Source: Candidatus Omnitrophota bacterium (GTDB taxonomy: Bacteria; Omnitrophota; Gorgyraeia; Gygaellales; Profunditerraquicolaceae). From it: a DNA stretch of 7,381 bases. Under the pieces are notes generated by a model. The model saw nothing but the letters and a program-made list of their open reading frames with translations. It was not told where the DNA came from and did not search any database. The stretch covers positions 1-7,381 of the forward strand of contig JAGUYA010000002.1 of assembly GCA_020061545.1 (NCBI GenBank), given 5' to 3'. Positions 1 to 7,229 of the stretch are shown here, one piece after another; positions within the stretch are counted from its first letter, which is position 1; every line of letters starts with the position of its first letter. The position numbers and the translations under genes were made by a program.

Positions 1-7
1 ATTTATC

Positions 8-271
8 ATGGCCTTAATCAAAAAGAAGTTAATTGTGAAAAATAAACAAGGTTTGCATGCCCGGCCTGCAGCATTATTCGTGCAGGTGGCTAATAAATTT
101 GATGCGCGCATCACGGTCGTGCGGGATAGAGAGAGTGTGAACGGTAAATCCATTATGGGTATCCTAATACTGGGCGCAGAAAAGGGTAGCGAGATAACGA
201 TTGAGGCTGAAGGCGATGATGCGCATCTGGCTATATTAGAGTTAGAAAAAACCATTAGTAGCGAAGAATAA
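8..271 (+). CDS. ptsH: Phosphocarrier protein HPr
   Basis: Small cytoplasmic phosphocarrier of the PEP:sugar phosphotransferase system. It takes phosphate from enzyme I and passes it to EIIA proteins. The 87-residue product has the usual HPr length. The active-site motif GLHARPA places the phosphorylated His at residue 17 (His15 in the family). The second signature, VNGKSIMGI, places Ser48 where Ser46 lies in Gram-positive HPr, the target of HPr kinase/phosphorylase. The protein could therefore be regulated at Ser as well as catalytic, although no hprK is visible here. The stop is 2 nt before ptsI, so the two are almost certainly co-transcribed. Only 7 bases precede the ATG, so its ribosome site and promoter lie outside the window. 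Confidence 0.96.
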   Translation: MALIKKKLIVKNKQGLHARPAALFVQVANKFDARITVVRDRESVNGKSIMGILILGAEKGSEITIEAEGDDAHLAILELEKTISSEE

Positions 272-273
272 AG

Positions 274-2004
274 ATGATAAAAATCAAAGGTATAGCGGCG
301 GCTTCTGGAATAAGTATTGGGCCAGCCTATAAAATAGGTAAGGAAGAGTTTATTGTCCCTAAGCAGCCCATACGCCAGGAAGATATCCCTGTGCAAATAC
401 AACTCTTTGAAGAAGCACTCATTAAGACCCGCAGAGAAATTATGGAATTACAAAAAAGGATTGCTACTGATATGGGGCAGGAGCAGGCAGAGATTTTTGA
501 TGCCCATCTTTTGGTTCTGGAAGACCGCATGCTTATCGAAGAAGTGATTTTACGGCTGAAACAGGAATGTGTCAACGTGGCTTATATTTTCTCCGAGGTT
601 TTAAAGAAATACATCAATGTTTTTTCTAAAATCGAAGATGAATATCTTAGAGAACGTACTGCCGATGTAAATGATGTGGGTAAGAGAATTTTACGAAATC
701 TCCTGGGCAAAGAACGCAAGGGTTTTGAGGATTTAAAGGAGAAAGTAGTGGTAGTGGCACATGACCTTTCTCCGTCGGATACTGCCGCTATGCATAAAGA
801 GAGTGTCTGTGCTTTTGTTACGGATATCGGAGGTAAAACCTCTCATACAGCCATCATGGCTAAATCCTTGGAGATTCCTGCGGTGGTTGGCCTTGAAGAG
901 GCGACCGCAGAGATTAAGACAGGAGATACGCTTATAGTTGATGGCGGGATGGGTGTCGTGATTGTTAATCCCGATGACGAGACTCTTAAGACTTATCAGC
1001 AGGAGGAGCAGAAACTCAAAGGAATAACAGAAGGATTTTTATCAGTAAAGGATCTTCCTGCGGTTACTCTTGACGGTAAAGCGGTAGAGATAGTGGCCAA
1101 TATAGAGTTACCTGAAGAGGTCCCTTCAGTAAAACTGCATGGTGCGCAAGGCATTGGACTTTACCGCACAGAGTATTTTTATATGAATAGAAAAGACCTA
1201 CCTTCAGAAGAGGAGCACTACGAGGCTTATAGGTATGTTGCTGAACAGATGAATCCATATCCGGTGATTATTCGTACTCTGGACTTAGGAGGCGATAAGT
1301 TTTTATCCCAGTTCAAAATACCTCAAGAGATGCAGCCTTTTTTGGGCTGGCGCGCTATTAGATTCTGTCTTGCCCGGCCGGATATATTTAAAGTGCAGCT
1401 AAAGGCCATATTACGTGCCTCAGCGCACGGAAAATTAAAACTGATGTATCCGATGATATCCGGTATCGAGGAGTTAAGACAGGCAAAAAAGATATTGGAT
1501 GAGGCAAAACAGGAATTAAGAAATAAAGGTATGCCTTTTGATAATGATATTGAGGTGGGTGCGATGATTGAAGTGCCTTCTGCAGCCATGACTGCAGACC
1601 TCCTGGCCGAGGCAGCTGATTTTTTCAGCATCGGTACCAATGACCTGATTCAATATTCTTTAGCTGTTGACCGTACCAATGAAAAGGTAGCTTATCTATA
1701 TGAACCCGCCCATCCTGCAGTCTTACGGATGATTAAAAATATAATTGATGCAGCACATGAAGCTGGTATTTGGGTCGGGATGTGCGGTGAAATGGCAGGT
1801 GAGCCTGCTTTGGTGTTAATACTCTTAGGCTTAGGGTTAGACGAATTTAGTATTCCGCCTTTAGCTATCCCAGAAGTAAAATATATCATCCGCTCGATTA
1901 CGCTTGAGGCAGCGCAAAATATTGCCAAAGAGGTCTTGAAATTATCTACCGGACGAGAAGTAGAGGAATTTAGCCGGATGAAATTAAGAGAGATATTAGG
2001 ATGA
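274..2004 (+). CDS. ptsI: PTS enzyme I (phosphoenolpyruvate-protein phosphotransferase)
   Basis: Autophosphorylates from phosphoenolpyruvate and hands the phosphate to HPr, the first step of the PTS in the cytoplasm. The 576 residues match the usual EI length. The N-terminal half holds the HPr-binding helical region and the phosphohistidine domain, with [11 protein letters not shown] giving active His191. The C-terminal TIM barrel binds PEP and Mg: LYRTE (Arg298), [11 protein letters not shown] (Arg334), MIEVPSAA (Glu433), [14 protein letters not shown] (Asp457) and GMCGEMAG (Cys504) are all intact. It looks fully functional. The start follows the ptsH stop by 2 nt with only a weak purine-rich ribosome site, suggesting translational coupling. 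Its last codons overlap the next gene by 4 nt. No EII sugar permease is present, so its final acceptor is unknown. Confidence 0.97.
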   Translation: MIKIKGIAAASGISIGPAYKIGKEEFIVPKQPIRQEDIPVQIQLFEEALIKTRREIMELQKRIATDMGQEQAEIFDAHLLVLEDRMLIEEVILRLKQECVNVAYIFSEVLKKYINVFSKIEDEYLRERTADVNDVGKRILRNLLGKERKGFEDLKEKVVVVAHDLSPSDTAAMHKESVCAFVTDIGGKTSHTAIMAKSLEIPAVVGLEEATAEIKTGDTLIVDGGMGVVIVNPDDETLKTYQQEEQKLKGITEGFLSVKDLPAVTLDGKAVEIVANIELPEEVPSVKLHGAQGIGLYRTEYFYMNRKDLPSEEEHYEAYRYVAEQMNPYPVIIRTLDLGGDKFLSQFKIPQEMQPFLGWRAIRFCLARPDIFKVQLKAILRASAHGKLKLMYPMISGIEELRQAKKILDEAKQELRNKGMPFDNDIEVGAMIEVPSAAMTADLLAEAADFFSIGTNDLIQYSLAVDRTNEKVAYLYEPAHPAVLRMIKNIIDAAHEAGIWVGMCGEMAGEPALVLILLGLGLDEFSIPPLAIPEVKYIIRSITLEAAQNIAKEVLKLSTGREVEEFSRMKLREILG

Positions 2005-2822
2005 GTGCACTCCTGGATTTAAGACGGACTTCGGGCCTGGACTTAAAATTAGATACTAAAAACTGTAAACTGATTTTCGGTAAAGATCTCACAGTTACTT
2101 TGCCAGCCATAAGAAAGATACAAGAGATGCAAGAAGTTCTTTTAGATTCAAGTCTGCGTAAACCAGAAGAGTTGTATTATATGTATCGGGATGTACATCC
2201 GGTAAAAGACACGGACTTATTAAAAAAGAATAATCTGCGCTATGATGTTACAGTAATAAAACCAGACCGTTTGGGTAGAGAATTGATGAAGACTGCAGGT
2301 CATTATCACAAAGCTAGTTTCGGAGAATTATACGAAGTCCTGGAAGGTAGAGCATTTTGTCTGTTGCAGAAACCCAATCTCCATGATTACCGCATCATTG
2401 AGGATGTGATTTTAGTTAAGGCGCATGCTGGTCAGAAGATTATGATTCCTCCTGGATATGGTCATATACTTGTAAATCCCGGTCCAGGTTATTTGGTTAC
2501 TTCTAACTGGGTAAGTAGCGCTTTTAGTTCAAAATACGAATTATATAAGGAAGCTCGCGGTGCGGCTTATTTTCTCGTGAGTGCTGATGCGGATGATAAA
2601 TTAGAGTTCGTCGAGAACTCATTTTTTAAGCAACTCACCCCTATAAGATTTGTTCAGCCAGCTAAAGAATTAGAGAGATTCGGCCTGAAAGAGAATAGTC
2701 CTATCTATTCCATTATCACTGAGGATGCTAAGAAATTAGAATTTCTTAATTATCCGCAAAGTTATGATTATTCTGATATATTTAACGTCGTAGAAACAAA
2801 GCAAATAAATCTTCATTTATAA
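2001..2822 (+). CDS. pgiA: Cupin-type glucose-6-phosphate isomerase (archaeal-type PGI), extended
   Basis: Predicted to interconvert glucose-6-phosphate and fructose-6-phosphate with a metal-dependent cupin, unrelated in fold to ordinary PGI. The cupin core spans about residues 80-190. KTAGHYH gives metal ligands His101 and His103, the following GELYEVLEG supplies a Glu (probably Glu109), and [12 protein letters not shown] gives His155. These correspond to the His-His-Glu-His set of Pyrococcus-type PGI. At 273 residues it is clearly longer than the roughly 190-residue archaeal enzymes. It has an N-terminal part of about 75 residues and a C-terminal part (about 190-273) with no motif I recognise. 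The ATG overlaps the ptsI stop (ATGAG), implying coupled translation. Its place with pfkA supports a glycolytic role. Another sugar-phosphate isomerase activity is possible, since only the motifs and context are visible. Confidence 0.85.
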   Translation: MSALLDLRRTSGLDLKLDTKNCKLIFGKDLTVTLPAIRKIQEMQEVLLDSSLRKPEELYYMYRDVHPVKDTDLLKKNNLRYDVTVIKPDRLGRELMKTAGHYHKASFGELYEVLEGRAFCLLQKPNLHDYRIIEDVILVKAHAGQKIMIPPGYGHILVNPGPGYLVTSNWVSSAFSSKYELYKEARGAAYFLVSADADDKLEFVENSFFKQLTPIRFVQPAKELERFGLKENSPIYSIITEDAKKLEFLNYPQSYDYSDIFNVVETKQINLHL

Positions 2823-2823
2823 A

Positions 2824-3567
2824 ATGAAAGCGCTGATTTTGGCCGCGGGCTATGCTACTAGACTTTACCCTTTAACCAAAGAATATCCCAAACCGCTGCT
2901 TAAAGTAGGACACAGATTCATAATCAACTATATTATTGACAAACTCGAAACTTTAGATGATATAAATGAGATTATTGTGGTGACAAATAACAAATTTATG
3001 CCCCAGTTTAGGAGGTGGATTAAGGGTCTTAAAAGTCAAAAACGTATAAGTTTAGTGGATGATTTAACCAAAAGCCACAGCGACAGACGGGGTGCAATCG
3101 GTGATATGGATTTTGTCATCAATAAAAAACGTCTCAAGGATAATCTTTTAGTTGTGGGAGGAGATAATCTCTTCGATGCTGATTTGAAGAAATTTTTGTC
3201 TTTTGTTAAGGATAATCCGCATCCGGTAATAGGCGCTTATAATATAAAGGATATACGGCAGGCAAAAAAATACGGCGTCATCAAACTGGGTAAGCAAAAT
3301 AAACTTATTGATTTTCAGGAGAAACCCCGGAATCCTGAGTCGACCTTAATTGCCATGTGCCTTTATTATTTTCCCAAAGAGAAATTAGGACTCATTCAGG
3401 AATATCTCAATAGTGAGATAGAGAAGCATGATGCTACAGGTTTCTATATAGATTGGTTAAGAAAGAAAGTGCCTGTTTATGGATTTATATTTGATGGTTG
3501 CTGGTATGATATAGGAGACCATAAGTTTTATCATGAAGCAAAGAATAGGTTTTTAAAGGAGGATTAA
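2824..3567 (+). CDS. Sugar-phosphate nucleotidyltransferase (RmlA/GalU-like)
   Basis: Predicted to couple a sugar-1-phosphate (likely glucose-1-phosphate) to an NTP, making an NDP-sugar and pyrophosphate for polysaccharide or glycan synthesis. The single Rossmann-like catalytic domain shows the nucleotide loop [13 protein letters not shown] (residues 6-18), PKPLL with Lys24, GGDNLFD (112-118, metal-binding Asp), an EKP motif (166-168) and GCWYDIGD (225-232) near the end. In the loop, Tyr-Ala replaces the commoner Gly-x-Gly spacing, but the Arg is kept. The 247-residue length covers only the catalytic domain, with no left-handed beta-helix acyltransferase tail. The start lies 1 nt after the isomerase stop. 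Whether it uses dTTP, UTP or CTP, and which sugar, cannot be told from sequence alone, so no symbol is given. Confidence 0.85.
   Translation: MKALILAAGYATRLYPLTKEYPKPLLKVGHRFIINYIIDKLETLDDINEIIVVTNNKFMPQFRRWIKGLKSQKRISLVDDLTKSHSDRRGAIGDMDFVINKKRLKDNLLVVGGDNLFDADLKKFLSFVKDNPHPVIGAYNIKDIRQAKKYGVIKLGKQNKLIDFQEKPRNPESTLIAMCLYYFPKEKLGLIQEYLNSEIEKHDATGFYIDWLRKKVPVYGFIFDGCWYDIGDHKFYHEAKNRFLKED
3556..3562 (+). promoter_or_regulatory. Strong Shine-Dalgarno site for metK
   Basis: AAGGAGG sits 9 nt before the metK ATG at 3572, inside the last codons of the nucleotidyltransferase gene. It is the best ribosome site among the seven complete genes. It suggests metK is translated independently and strongly, whereas the upstream genes rely on coupling. 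Confidence 0.85.
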
Positions 3568-3571
3568 AACC

Positions 3572-4741
3572 ATGGCGGTGCGGAAATATTTCTTTAGTTC
3601 TGAATCAGTAGGTGAAGGTCATCCAGATAAGGTCTGCGACCAGATTTCAGATGGCGTTCTGGATGACGTTTTAAGACAGGACCCTTATGGTCGAGTGGCC
3701 TGTGAGACATATGTAACTATGGGACTTTTGATTGTAGGTGGTGAGATTACCACTACCGGATACGTGGATGTCCACAATCTTACCCGGAGTATCCTGAAAG
3801 AGATAGGTTATACCCATCCTAAATACGGCTTTGATTATCATACCTGTGCTGTGATTAATACTATACATAGCCAGTCACCGGATATTGCGCAAGGTGTAAA
3901 TAAAGGTGGTGCGGGTGACCAGGGATTTATGGCCGGCTACGCCTGCAGCGAGACAGAAGAATTGATGCCTTTAACTATTATGCTGGCGCACAAGTTAGTC
4001 CGGCACATTGCGGATGTGCGCAGGCAAGGGATATTAAAATATCTCGGTCCGGATTGTAAATCCCAGGTAACTGTAGAATATCACGATGGTCATCCCAAGC
4101 GGGTGGATGCGTGTGTTTTGGCTTGTCAACATACTGAAGAGATACTGGATTCTACCAAAGAAAGAATTACCAAAAAAGCGCGCCAGGAATTAATTGAGGT
4201 AATTGCTAAACCCATATTAAAAGAATACATTGATAAAGATACGAAATATTATGTGAATGAAACAGGCAAATTCGTGATTGGCGGTCCGCAGTCCGATACA
4301 GGTATGACGGGAAGAAAGATTATCGTGGATACTTATGGTGGAGTAGTTTCGCCAGGCGGAGGGGCATTCAGTGGCAAAGATCCGACGAAGGTAGACCGTT
4401 CAGCAGCATATATGGGCCGTTACATTACCAAGAATATTGTGGCCGCAGGCCTGGCAGATAAATGTTTGATCAATATTGCCTATGTGATTGGCCGGGTTGA
4501 TCCTTTGGCTGTTACGGTAGATACCTTTGGCACAGGCAAGCTTCCTGAAAGCGCATTTATAAAACTTATCAGAGATAATTTTGAGCTGACGCCTCAGGGG
4601 ATGATTAAACAGTTAGACCTCTTAAGGCCAATATATAGAAAAACTGCCTGCTACGGACATTTCGGTAGAACAGAGCCAGAATTTAGTTGGGAAATTACGG
4701 ATAAGGCAGCAACTTTAAAGAGACAGGCAAAGAGACTGTAA
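3572..4741 (+). CDS. metK: S-adenosylmethionine synthetase (methionine adenosyltransferase)
   Basis: Makes S-adenosylmethionine from methionine and ATP, releasing phosphate and pyrophosphate; a cytoplasmic enzyme. The 389-residue length is typical of bacterial MetK. Family signatures are complete: [17 protein letters not shown] near the N-terminus (catalytic His17 in GHPDK), the ATP hexapeptide GAGDQG (113-118), [13 protein letters not shown] (237-249), the P-loop-like GGGAFSGKD (262-270) and [13 protein letters not shown] near residue 310. It starts 4 nt after the preceding gene behind a strong AAGGAGG. ahcY, next downstream, removes the S-adenosylhomocysteine left by methyl transfer, so the pair covers both ends of the SAM cycle. 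No SAM riboswitch is visible upstream, as there is almost no leader. Confidence 0.98.
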   Translation: MAVRKYFFSSESVGEGHPDKVCDQISDGVLDDVLRQDPYGRVACETYVTMGLLIVGGEITTTGYVDVHNLTRSILKEIGYTHPKYGFDYHTCAVINTIHSQSPDIAQGVNKGGAGDQGFMAGYACSETEELMPLTIMLAHKLVRHIADVRRQGILKYLGPDCKSQVTVEYHDGHPKRVDACVLACQHTEEILDSTKERITKKARQELIEVIAKPILKEYIDKDTKYYVNETGKFVIGGPQSDTGMTGRKIIVDTYGGVVSPGGGAFSGKDPTKVDRSAAYMGRYITKNIVAAGLADKCLINIAYVIGRVDPLAVTVDTFGTGKLPESAFIKLIRDNFELTPQGMIKQLDLLRPIYRKTACYGHFGRTEPEFSWEITDKAATLKRQAKRL

Positions 4742-4743
4742 AA

Positions 4744-4808
4744 TAAGATTGAGACTAAGATTGAGATTGAGAAAGAAATACTTAATCTTAATCTAAATCT
4801 TAATCTTA
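4744..4808 (+). repeat. Long imperfect hairpin with six-base periodic arms between metK and ahcY
   Basis: The 5' arm (4744-4771) is built from GATTGA-like units and the 3' arm (4781-4808) from CTTAAT-like units, joined by a 9-nt loop (4772-4780). Pairing 4771 with 4781 outward gives 28 positions: 23 Watson-Crick pairs, 3 G-U wobbles and 2 mismatches (4757/4795 and 4755/4797). The wobbles pair only in RNA of the + strand; on the other strand they would be A-C mismatches. No T-run follows on the + strand, so it does not look like an ordinary intrinsic terminator. It may be an RNA stability, processing or attenuation element, or a dispersed repeat. Confidence 0.7.
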
Positions 4809-4832
4809 AATTAAAAAGAAAGTGATTATATC

Positions 4833-6092
4833 ATGAAATATGACATCAAAGATATAAAATTAGCCAAGAAAGGTGCATTAAGGATTGAATGGGCAGGCAA
4901 TAATATGCCGGTTTTAGGATTGATTGCCAAAAGGTTTGGCAAAGAAAAACCATTGAAAGGATTAAAAATTGCTGCCTGTCTACACGTGACTACCGAGACA
5001 GCAGTTCTCATGGAGGTATTAAAGCTGGGCGGAGCCAGTTTGGCTCTTTGTGCCTCCAATCCTTTATCTACCCAGGATGATGTGGCAGCGTCTTTAGTGA
5101 AAAATCTTAAAATTTCGGTATTTGCCATAAAAGGCGAGAACACCAAGACTTATTATCAACACATAAAGTCTGTATTAAAAACTAAACCCGATATTACCAT
5201 GGATGACGGTGCAGATTTAGTGTCCACAATTCACCAAAAACCTAAGACCTATTACCTAAGACCTATTATCGGTGGAACAGAAGAGACAACTACCGGCGTA
5301 ATCAGACTAAGGGCTTTGGTCAATCAAGGAAAATTGCGTTATCCCATCATTGCGGTAAATGATGCGCAGACTAAGTATCTCTTTGATAACCGTTATGGCA
5401 CAGGCCAGTCTACAGTTGACGGAATAATTCGCGCTACAAATAAACTCTTGGCAGGTTGTAACTTTGTGGTCTGTGGCTATGGCTTCTGCGGTAAGGGTGT
5501 GGCCATGCGGGCAAAAGGGATGGGTGCAAAGGTTATTATTGTTGAGGTTAGTCCCTTACGTGCTTTAGAGGCAGTTATGGATGGTTATAGAGTATTGCCA
5601 GTAAAGGAGGCAGCAAAGATAGGCGATGTGTTTGTGACTACTACCGGAGATACCCGCGTAATTCGCAAGGAACATTTTCTGGTCATGAAAGGCGGCGCAA
5701 TCGTAGCCAACTCTGGGCATTTTAATGTTGAGATAGATATACCGGCATTGGAAAAATTGAGCAAAAACAAAAAAGTTATCCGCGAATTTGTAGATGAATA
5801 TATACTAAAAGATGGGCGCAAGATTTATCTTTTAGGTGAAGGCCGTTTGATAAATCTGGCAGCAGCAGAGGGCCATCCGGCACAGGTGATGGATATGTCT
5901 TTTGCGAATCAGGCCTTAAGCGTCGAGTACATTCAGAGGCACCATCGGCAATTAGAAAATGATGTCTATAGGGTTCCTGAGGCAATAGATAAAAATATCG
6001 CCAGACTCAAATTGAAATCCCTGGGTATCAGGATAGATAGTTTGACTGGAGAACAAAAGAAGTATCTTTCCAGTTGGGAACTGGGCACATGA
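4833..6092 (+). CDS. ahcY: Adenosylhomocysteinase (S-adenosylhomocysteine hydrolase)
   Basis: Splits S-adenosylhomocysteine into homocysteine and adenosine using bound NAD, relieving product inhibition of methyltransferases. The 419 residues match the shorter prokaryotic/thermophile-like form. Substrate and catalytic residues seem intact: HVTTETAV (His51, Glu55), [11 protein letters not shown] (Asp126), GGTEETTTG (Glu150), [14 protein letters not shown] (Lys181, Asp185) and [10 protein letters not shown] (His296). The NAD fold carries GYGFCGKG (215-222). The C-terminus has [17 protein letters not shown] and ends in a typical Trp-Glu-Leu-Gly-Thr tail. The RYGTGQS segment has Thr where mammalian enzymes have Cys. 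It follows metK after a 91-nt hairpin-bearing gap, with a weak ribosome site, and overlaps pfkA by 4 nt. Some archaeal relatives prefer S-inosylhomocysteine; the retained Glu55 favours the adenosyl substrate here. Confidence 0.96.
   Translation: MKYDIKDIKLAKKGALRIEWAGNNMPVLGLIAKRFGKEKPLKGLKIAACLHVTTETAVLMEVLKLGGASLALCASNPLSTQDDVAASLVKNLKISVFAIKGENTKTYYQHIKSVLKTKPDITMDDGADLVSTIHQKPKTYYLRPIIGGTEETTTGVIRLRALVNQGKLRYPIIAVNDAQTKYLFDNRYGTGQSTVDGIIRATNKLLAGCNFVVCGYGFCGKGVAMRAKGMGAKVIIVEVSPLRALEAVMDGYRVLPVKEAAKIGDVFVTTTGDTRVIRKEHFLVMKGGAIVANSGHFNVEIDIPALEKLSKNKKVIREFVDEYILKDGRKIYLLGEGRLINLAAAEGHPAQVMDMSFANQALSVEYIQRHHRQLENDVYRVPEAIDKNIARLKLKSLGIRIDSLTGEQKKYLSSWELGT
5241..5268 (+). repeat. Perfect 14-bp tandem duplication inside ahcY
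   Basis: CCTAAGACCTATTA occurs twice back to back (5241-5254 and 5255-5268). Fourteen is not a multiple of three, so the two copies are read in different frames, giving [10 protein letters not shown]. The reading frame is nevertheless kept into the conserved GGTEETTTG just downstream, and the segment is a variable loop between DLVSTIH and GGTEE. Chance, or an old slippage event with compensation, could explain it. Confidence 0.8.
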
Positions 6093-7051
6093 TAAAACGA
6101 ATTGCAGTTTTGACTACTGGCGGCGACGCCCCGGGTATGAATGCAGCAATACGTGCGGTGGTGCGTTGCGCTATAAATAATAAATTAGAAGTGATGGGTG
6201 TATTTCGCGGATGGTGGGGTTTAATTAATGAGGAATTAAAATTATTAGACCACCATTCTGTATCAGGGATTATCAATTTAGGCGGAACAATACTAAAGAC
6301 AGCACGTTGTCCAGAATTTCAGACAGTCGAAGGGCAAAACAGGGCATACCAGACTTTAAAGAAGAATTCCATTGATGGCTTGGTTATTATTGGTGGTGGC
6401 GGCAGTTTTAGGGCGGCACACGAATTTTATAAAAAATATAAGGTCCCTTGTATTGGCATTCCTGCCTCCATTGATAATGATATTAACGGTATAGATGTAA
6501 CTATTGGTTCAGATACAGCTATAAATACAGCACTTGCTGCTATTGATAATATTCGCGATACCGCCACTTCTATGGAGAGGATTTTTGTGGTTGAGGTTAT
6601 GGGTAGGGAATCCGGCTATATTGCCTTACAGGTGGCCTTGGCTGGTGGCTGTGAAGATGCAATTATTCCAGAGCGCAGGTTCGATTTAGAGAGTATCTGT
6701 CATGATATTGTGGAAGGAAATTTAAGAGGTAAGATAAGTTGGATTATTGTTGTGGCTGAAGGTGCAGGTTCAGCCTTTGATATTGCAAAAAAAATAACTG
6801 AGATGACAGGCCTTGAGAGCCGACCAGTTGTTTTAGGGCATATTCAAAGAGGAGGCCGTCCCAGTGCTTTCAGTCGCACTCAAGCCGCAACCTTGGGTGA
6901 GGCAGCAGTGGAATGTTTACTCCAGGGGGAATCGGATAAGGCAGTCACTATAAAAGATGGTAAAATAATTTTGATAGATTTAGAATTTGCTATAACTAAA
7001 AAGAAGTTAGATGTGGATAGTTGGTATAATTTAATTAGGGTATTAACTTAA
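6089..7051 (+). CDS. pfkA: 6-phosphofructokinase, ATP-type, with altered GGDGS motif
   Basis: Predicted to phosphorylate fructose-6-phosphate to fructose-1,6-bisphosphate. The 320-residue product matches bacterial PfkA. I chose ATG 6089, which overlaps the ahcY stop (ATGA) and gives [18 protein letters not shown] as in E. coli; ATG 6074 would add five atypical residues. Conserved: [34 protein letters not shown] (catalytic Asp129), [13 protein letters not shown] (Arg164), AEG (Glu225), HIQRGG (Arg254) and Arg263. Gly105 and Ala126 fall where PPi-dependent enzymes carry Asp and Lys, favouring ATP as donor. The oddity is GGGGS at 102-106 for GGDGS: Gly104 replaces the Asp (E. coli Asp103) that helps bind Mg. 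Effector-site Arg22, Arg26 and Arg156 are present, while the family Arg near residue 55 is His. Activity is likely but not assured. Confidence 0.9.
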   Translation: MIKRIAVLTTGGDAPGMNAAIRAVVRCAINNKLEVMGVFRGWWGLINEELKLLDHHSVSGIINLGGTILKTARCPEFQTVEGQNRAYQTLKKNSIDGLVIIGGGGSFRAAHEFYKKYKVPCIGIPASIDNDINGIDVTIGSDTAINTALAAIDNIRDTATSMERIFVVEVMGRESGYIALQVALAGGCEDAIIPERRFDLESICHDIVEGNLRGKISWIIVVAEGAGSAFDIAKKITEMTGLESRPVVLGHIQRGGRPSAFSRTQAATLGEAAVECLLQGESDKAVTIKDGKIILIDLEFAITKKKLDVDSWYNLIRVLT

Positions 7052-7056
7052 GTGAG

Positions 7057-7100
7057 GCCATAACTTATGGAGTTCGAAGAACGACATAAGTTATTTTGGC
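7057..7100 (+). repeat. Hairpin 1 after pfkA (possible weak terminator)
   Basis: Perfect 10-bp arms ATAACTTATG (7060-7069) and CATAAGTTAT (7085-7094) enclose an inner 4-bp stem, GTTC (7072-7075) with GAAC (7079-7082), with a GAA loop. A GA/GA step between the two stems could form tandem G-A pairs in RNA. An outer GCC/GGC pairing (7057-7059 with 7098-7100) needs a TTT bulge. It begins 6 nt after the pfkA stop. The stem is AT-rich and followed by only four Ts, so terminator function is possible but weakly supported. Confidence 0.65.
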
Positions 7101-7107
7101 TGAACTT

Positions 7108-7158
7108 ACCCAGCTCTAATTTCTATTTAGCTTGTTAATATCGAAATTAGGGCTGGGT
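7108..7158 (+). repeat. Hairpin 2, central stem of the post-pfkA array
   Basis: Arms 7109-7123 (CCCAGCTCTAATTTC) and 7143-7157 (GAAATTAGGGCTGGG) form 15 consecutive pairs including one G-U (7115/7151), extended to 16 by A7108-T7158. The loop is 19 nt and AT-rich. No T-run follows, so it is not a classical intrinsic terminator. The G-U position again fits an RNA acting from the + strand. Confidence 0.7.
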
Positions 7159-7165
7159 TCAATTC

Positions 7166-7207
7166 GCACTTATCACTTATGTTCACCTCGTTCCATAAGT
7201 GATGTGC
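7166..7207 (+). repeat. Hairpin 3, related in sequence to hairpin 1
   Basis: Perfect arms ATCACTTATG (7172-7181) and CATAAGTGAT (7194-7203) with a 12-nt loop, extended by GCAC/GTGC (7166-7169 with 7204-7207) across a TT bulge. The stem differs from that of hairpin 1 by one compensated pair (A-T becomes C-G at the third position). It ends 22 nt before the next start codon, close to that gene's ribosome site. Confidence 0.7.
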
Positions 7208-7212
7208 TCATT

Positions 7213-7220
7213 GAAGGGGG
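7213..7220 (+). promoter_or_regulatory. Shine-Dalgarno site for the partial gene at 7230
   Basis: GAAGGGGG lies 9 nt before ATG 7230, a usual spacing, and supports that start. It lies just after hairpin 3 and is not itself enclosed in that stem. Confidence 0.7.
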
Positions 7221-7229
7221 AAGTGTATT

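Noticed and set aside
1323..1640. Antisense open frame of 105 codons inside ptsI, and similar antisense frames elsewhere
   Set aside because: These lie opposite strongly conserved enzyme genes, lack convincing ribosome sites and give Ser/Cys/Pro-rich low-complexity translations typical of shadow frames.
4742..4832. SAM or SAH riboswitch between metK and ahcY
   Set aside because: The gap is one simple hairpin of repetitive AT-rich arms. I see no multi-helix junction or conserved core expected of known SAM/SAH riboswitch classes, and too little sequence remains for one.
5241..5268. Frameshift in ahcY caused by the 14-bp duplication
   Set aside because: Conserved motifs on both sides ([11 protein letters not shown] and GGTEETTTG) are in the same frame with a loop of plausible length.
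6074..6091. Upstream ATG at 6074 as the pfkA start
   Set aside because: It would add Met-Gly-Thr-Gly-His before the family-typical [12 protein letters not shown] and lengthen the overlap with ahcY. ATG 6089 gives a classic 4-nt ATGA overlap and the expected N-terminus.
6392..6406. PPi-dependent phosphofructokinase
   Set aside because: PPi enzymes have Asp and Lys at the two donor-specificity positions (GGDDS and PKTIDND). Here they are Gly105 and Ala126, so an ATP-type enzyme is more likely despite the lost Asp.
7057..7207. CRISPR array
   Set aside because: The repeated ACTTATG/CATAAG words are arms of palindromes at uneven spacing, not direct repeats separated by uniform unique spacers.
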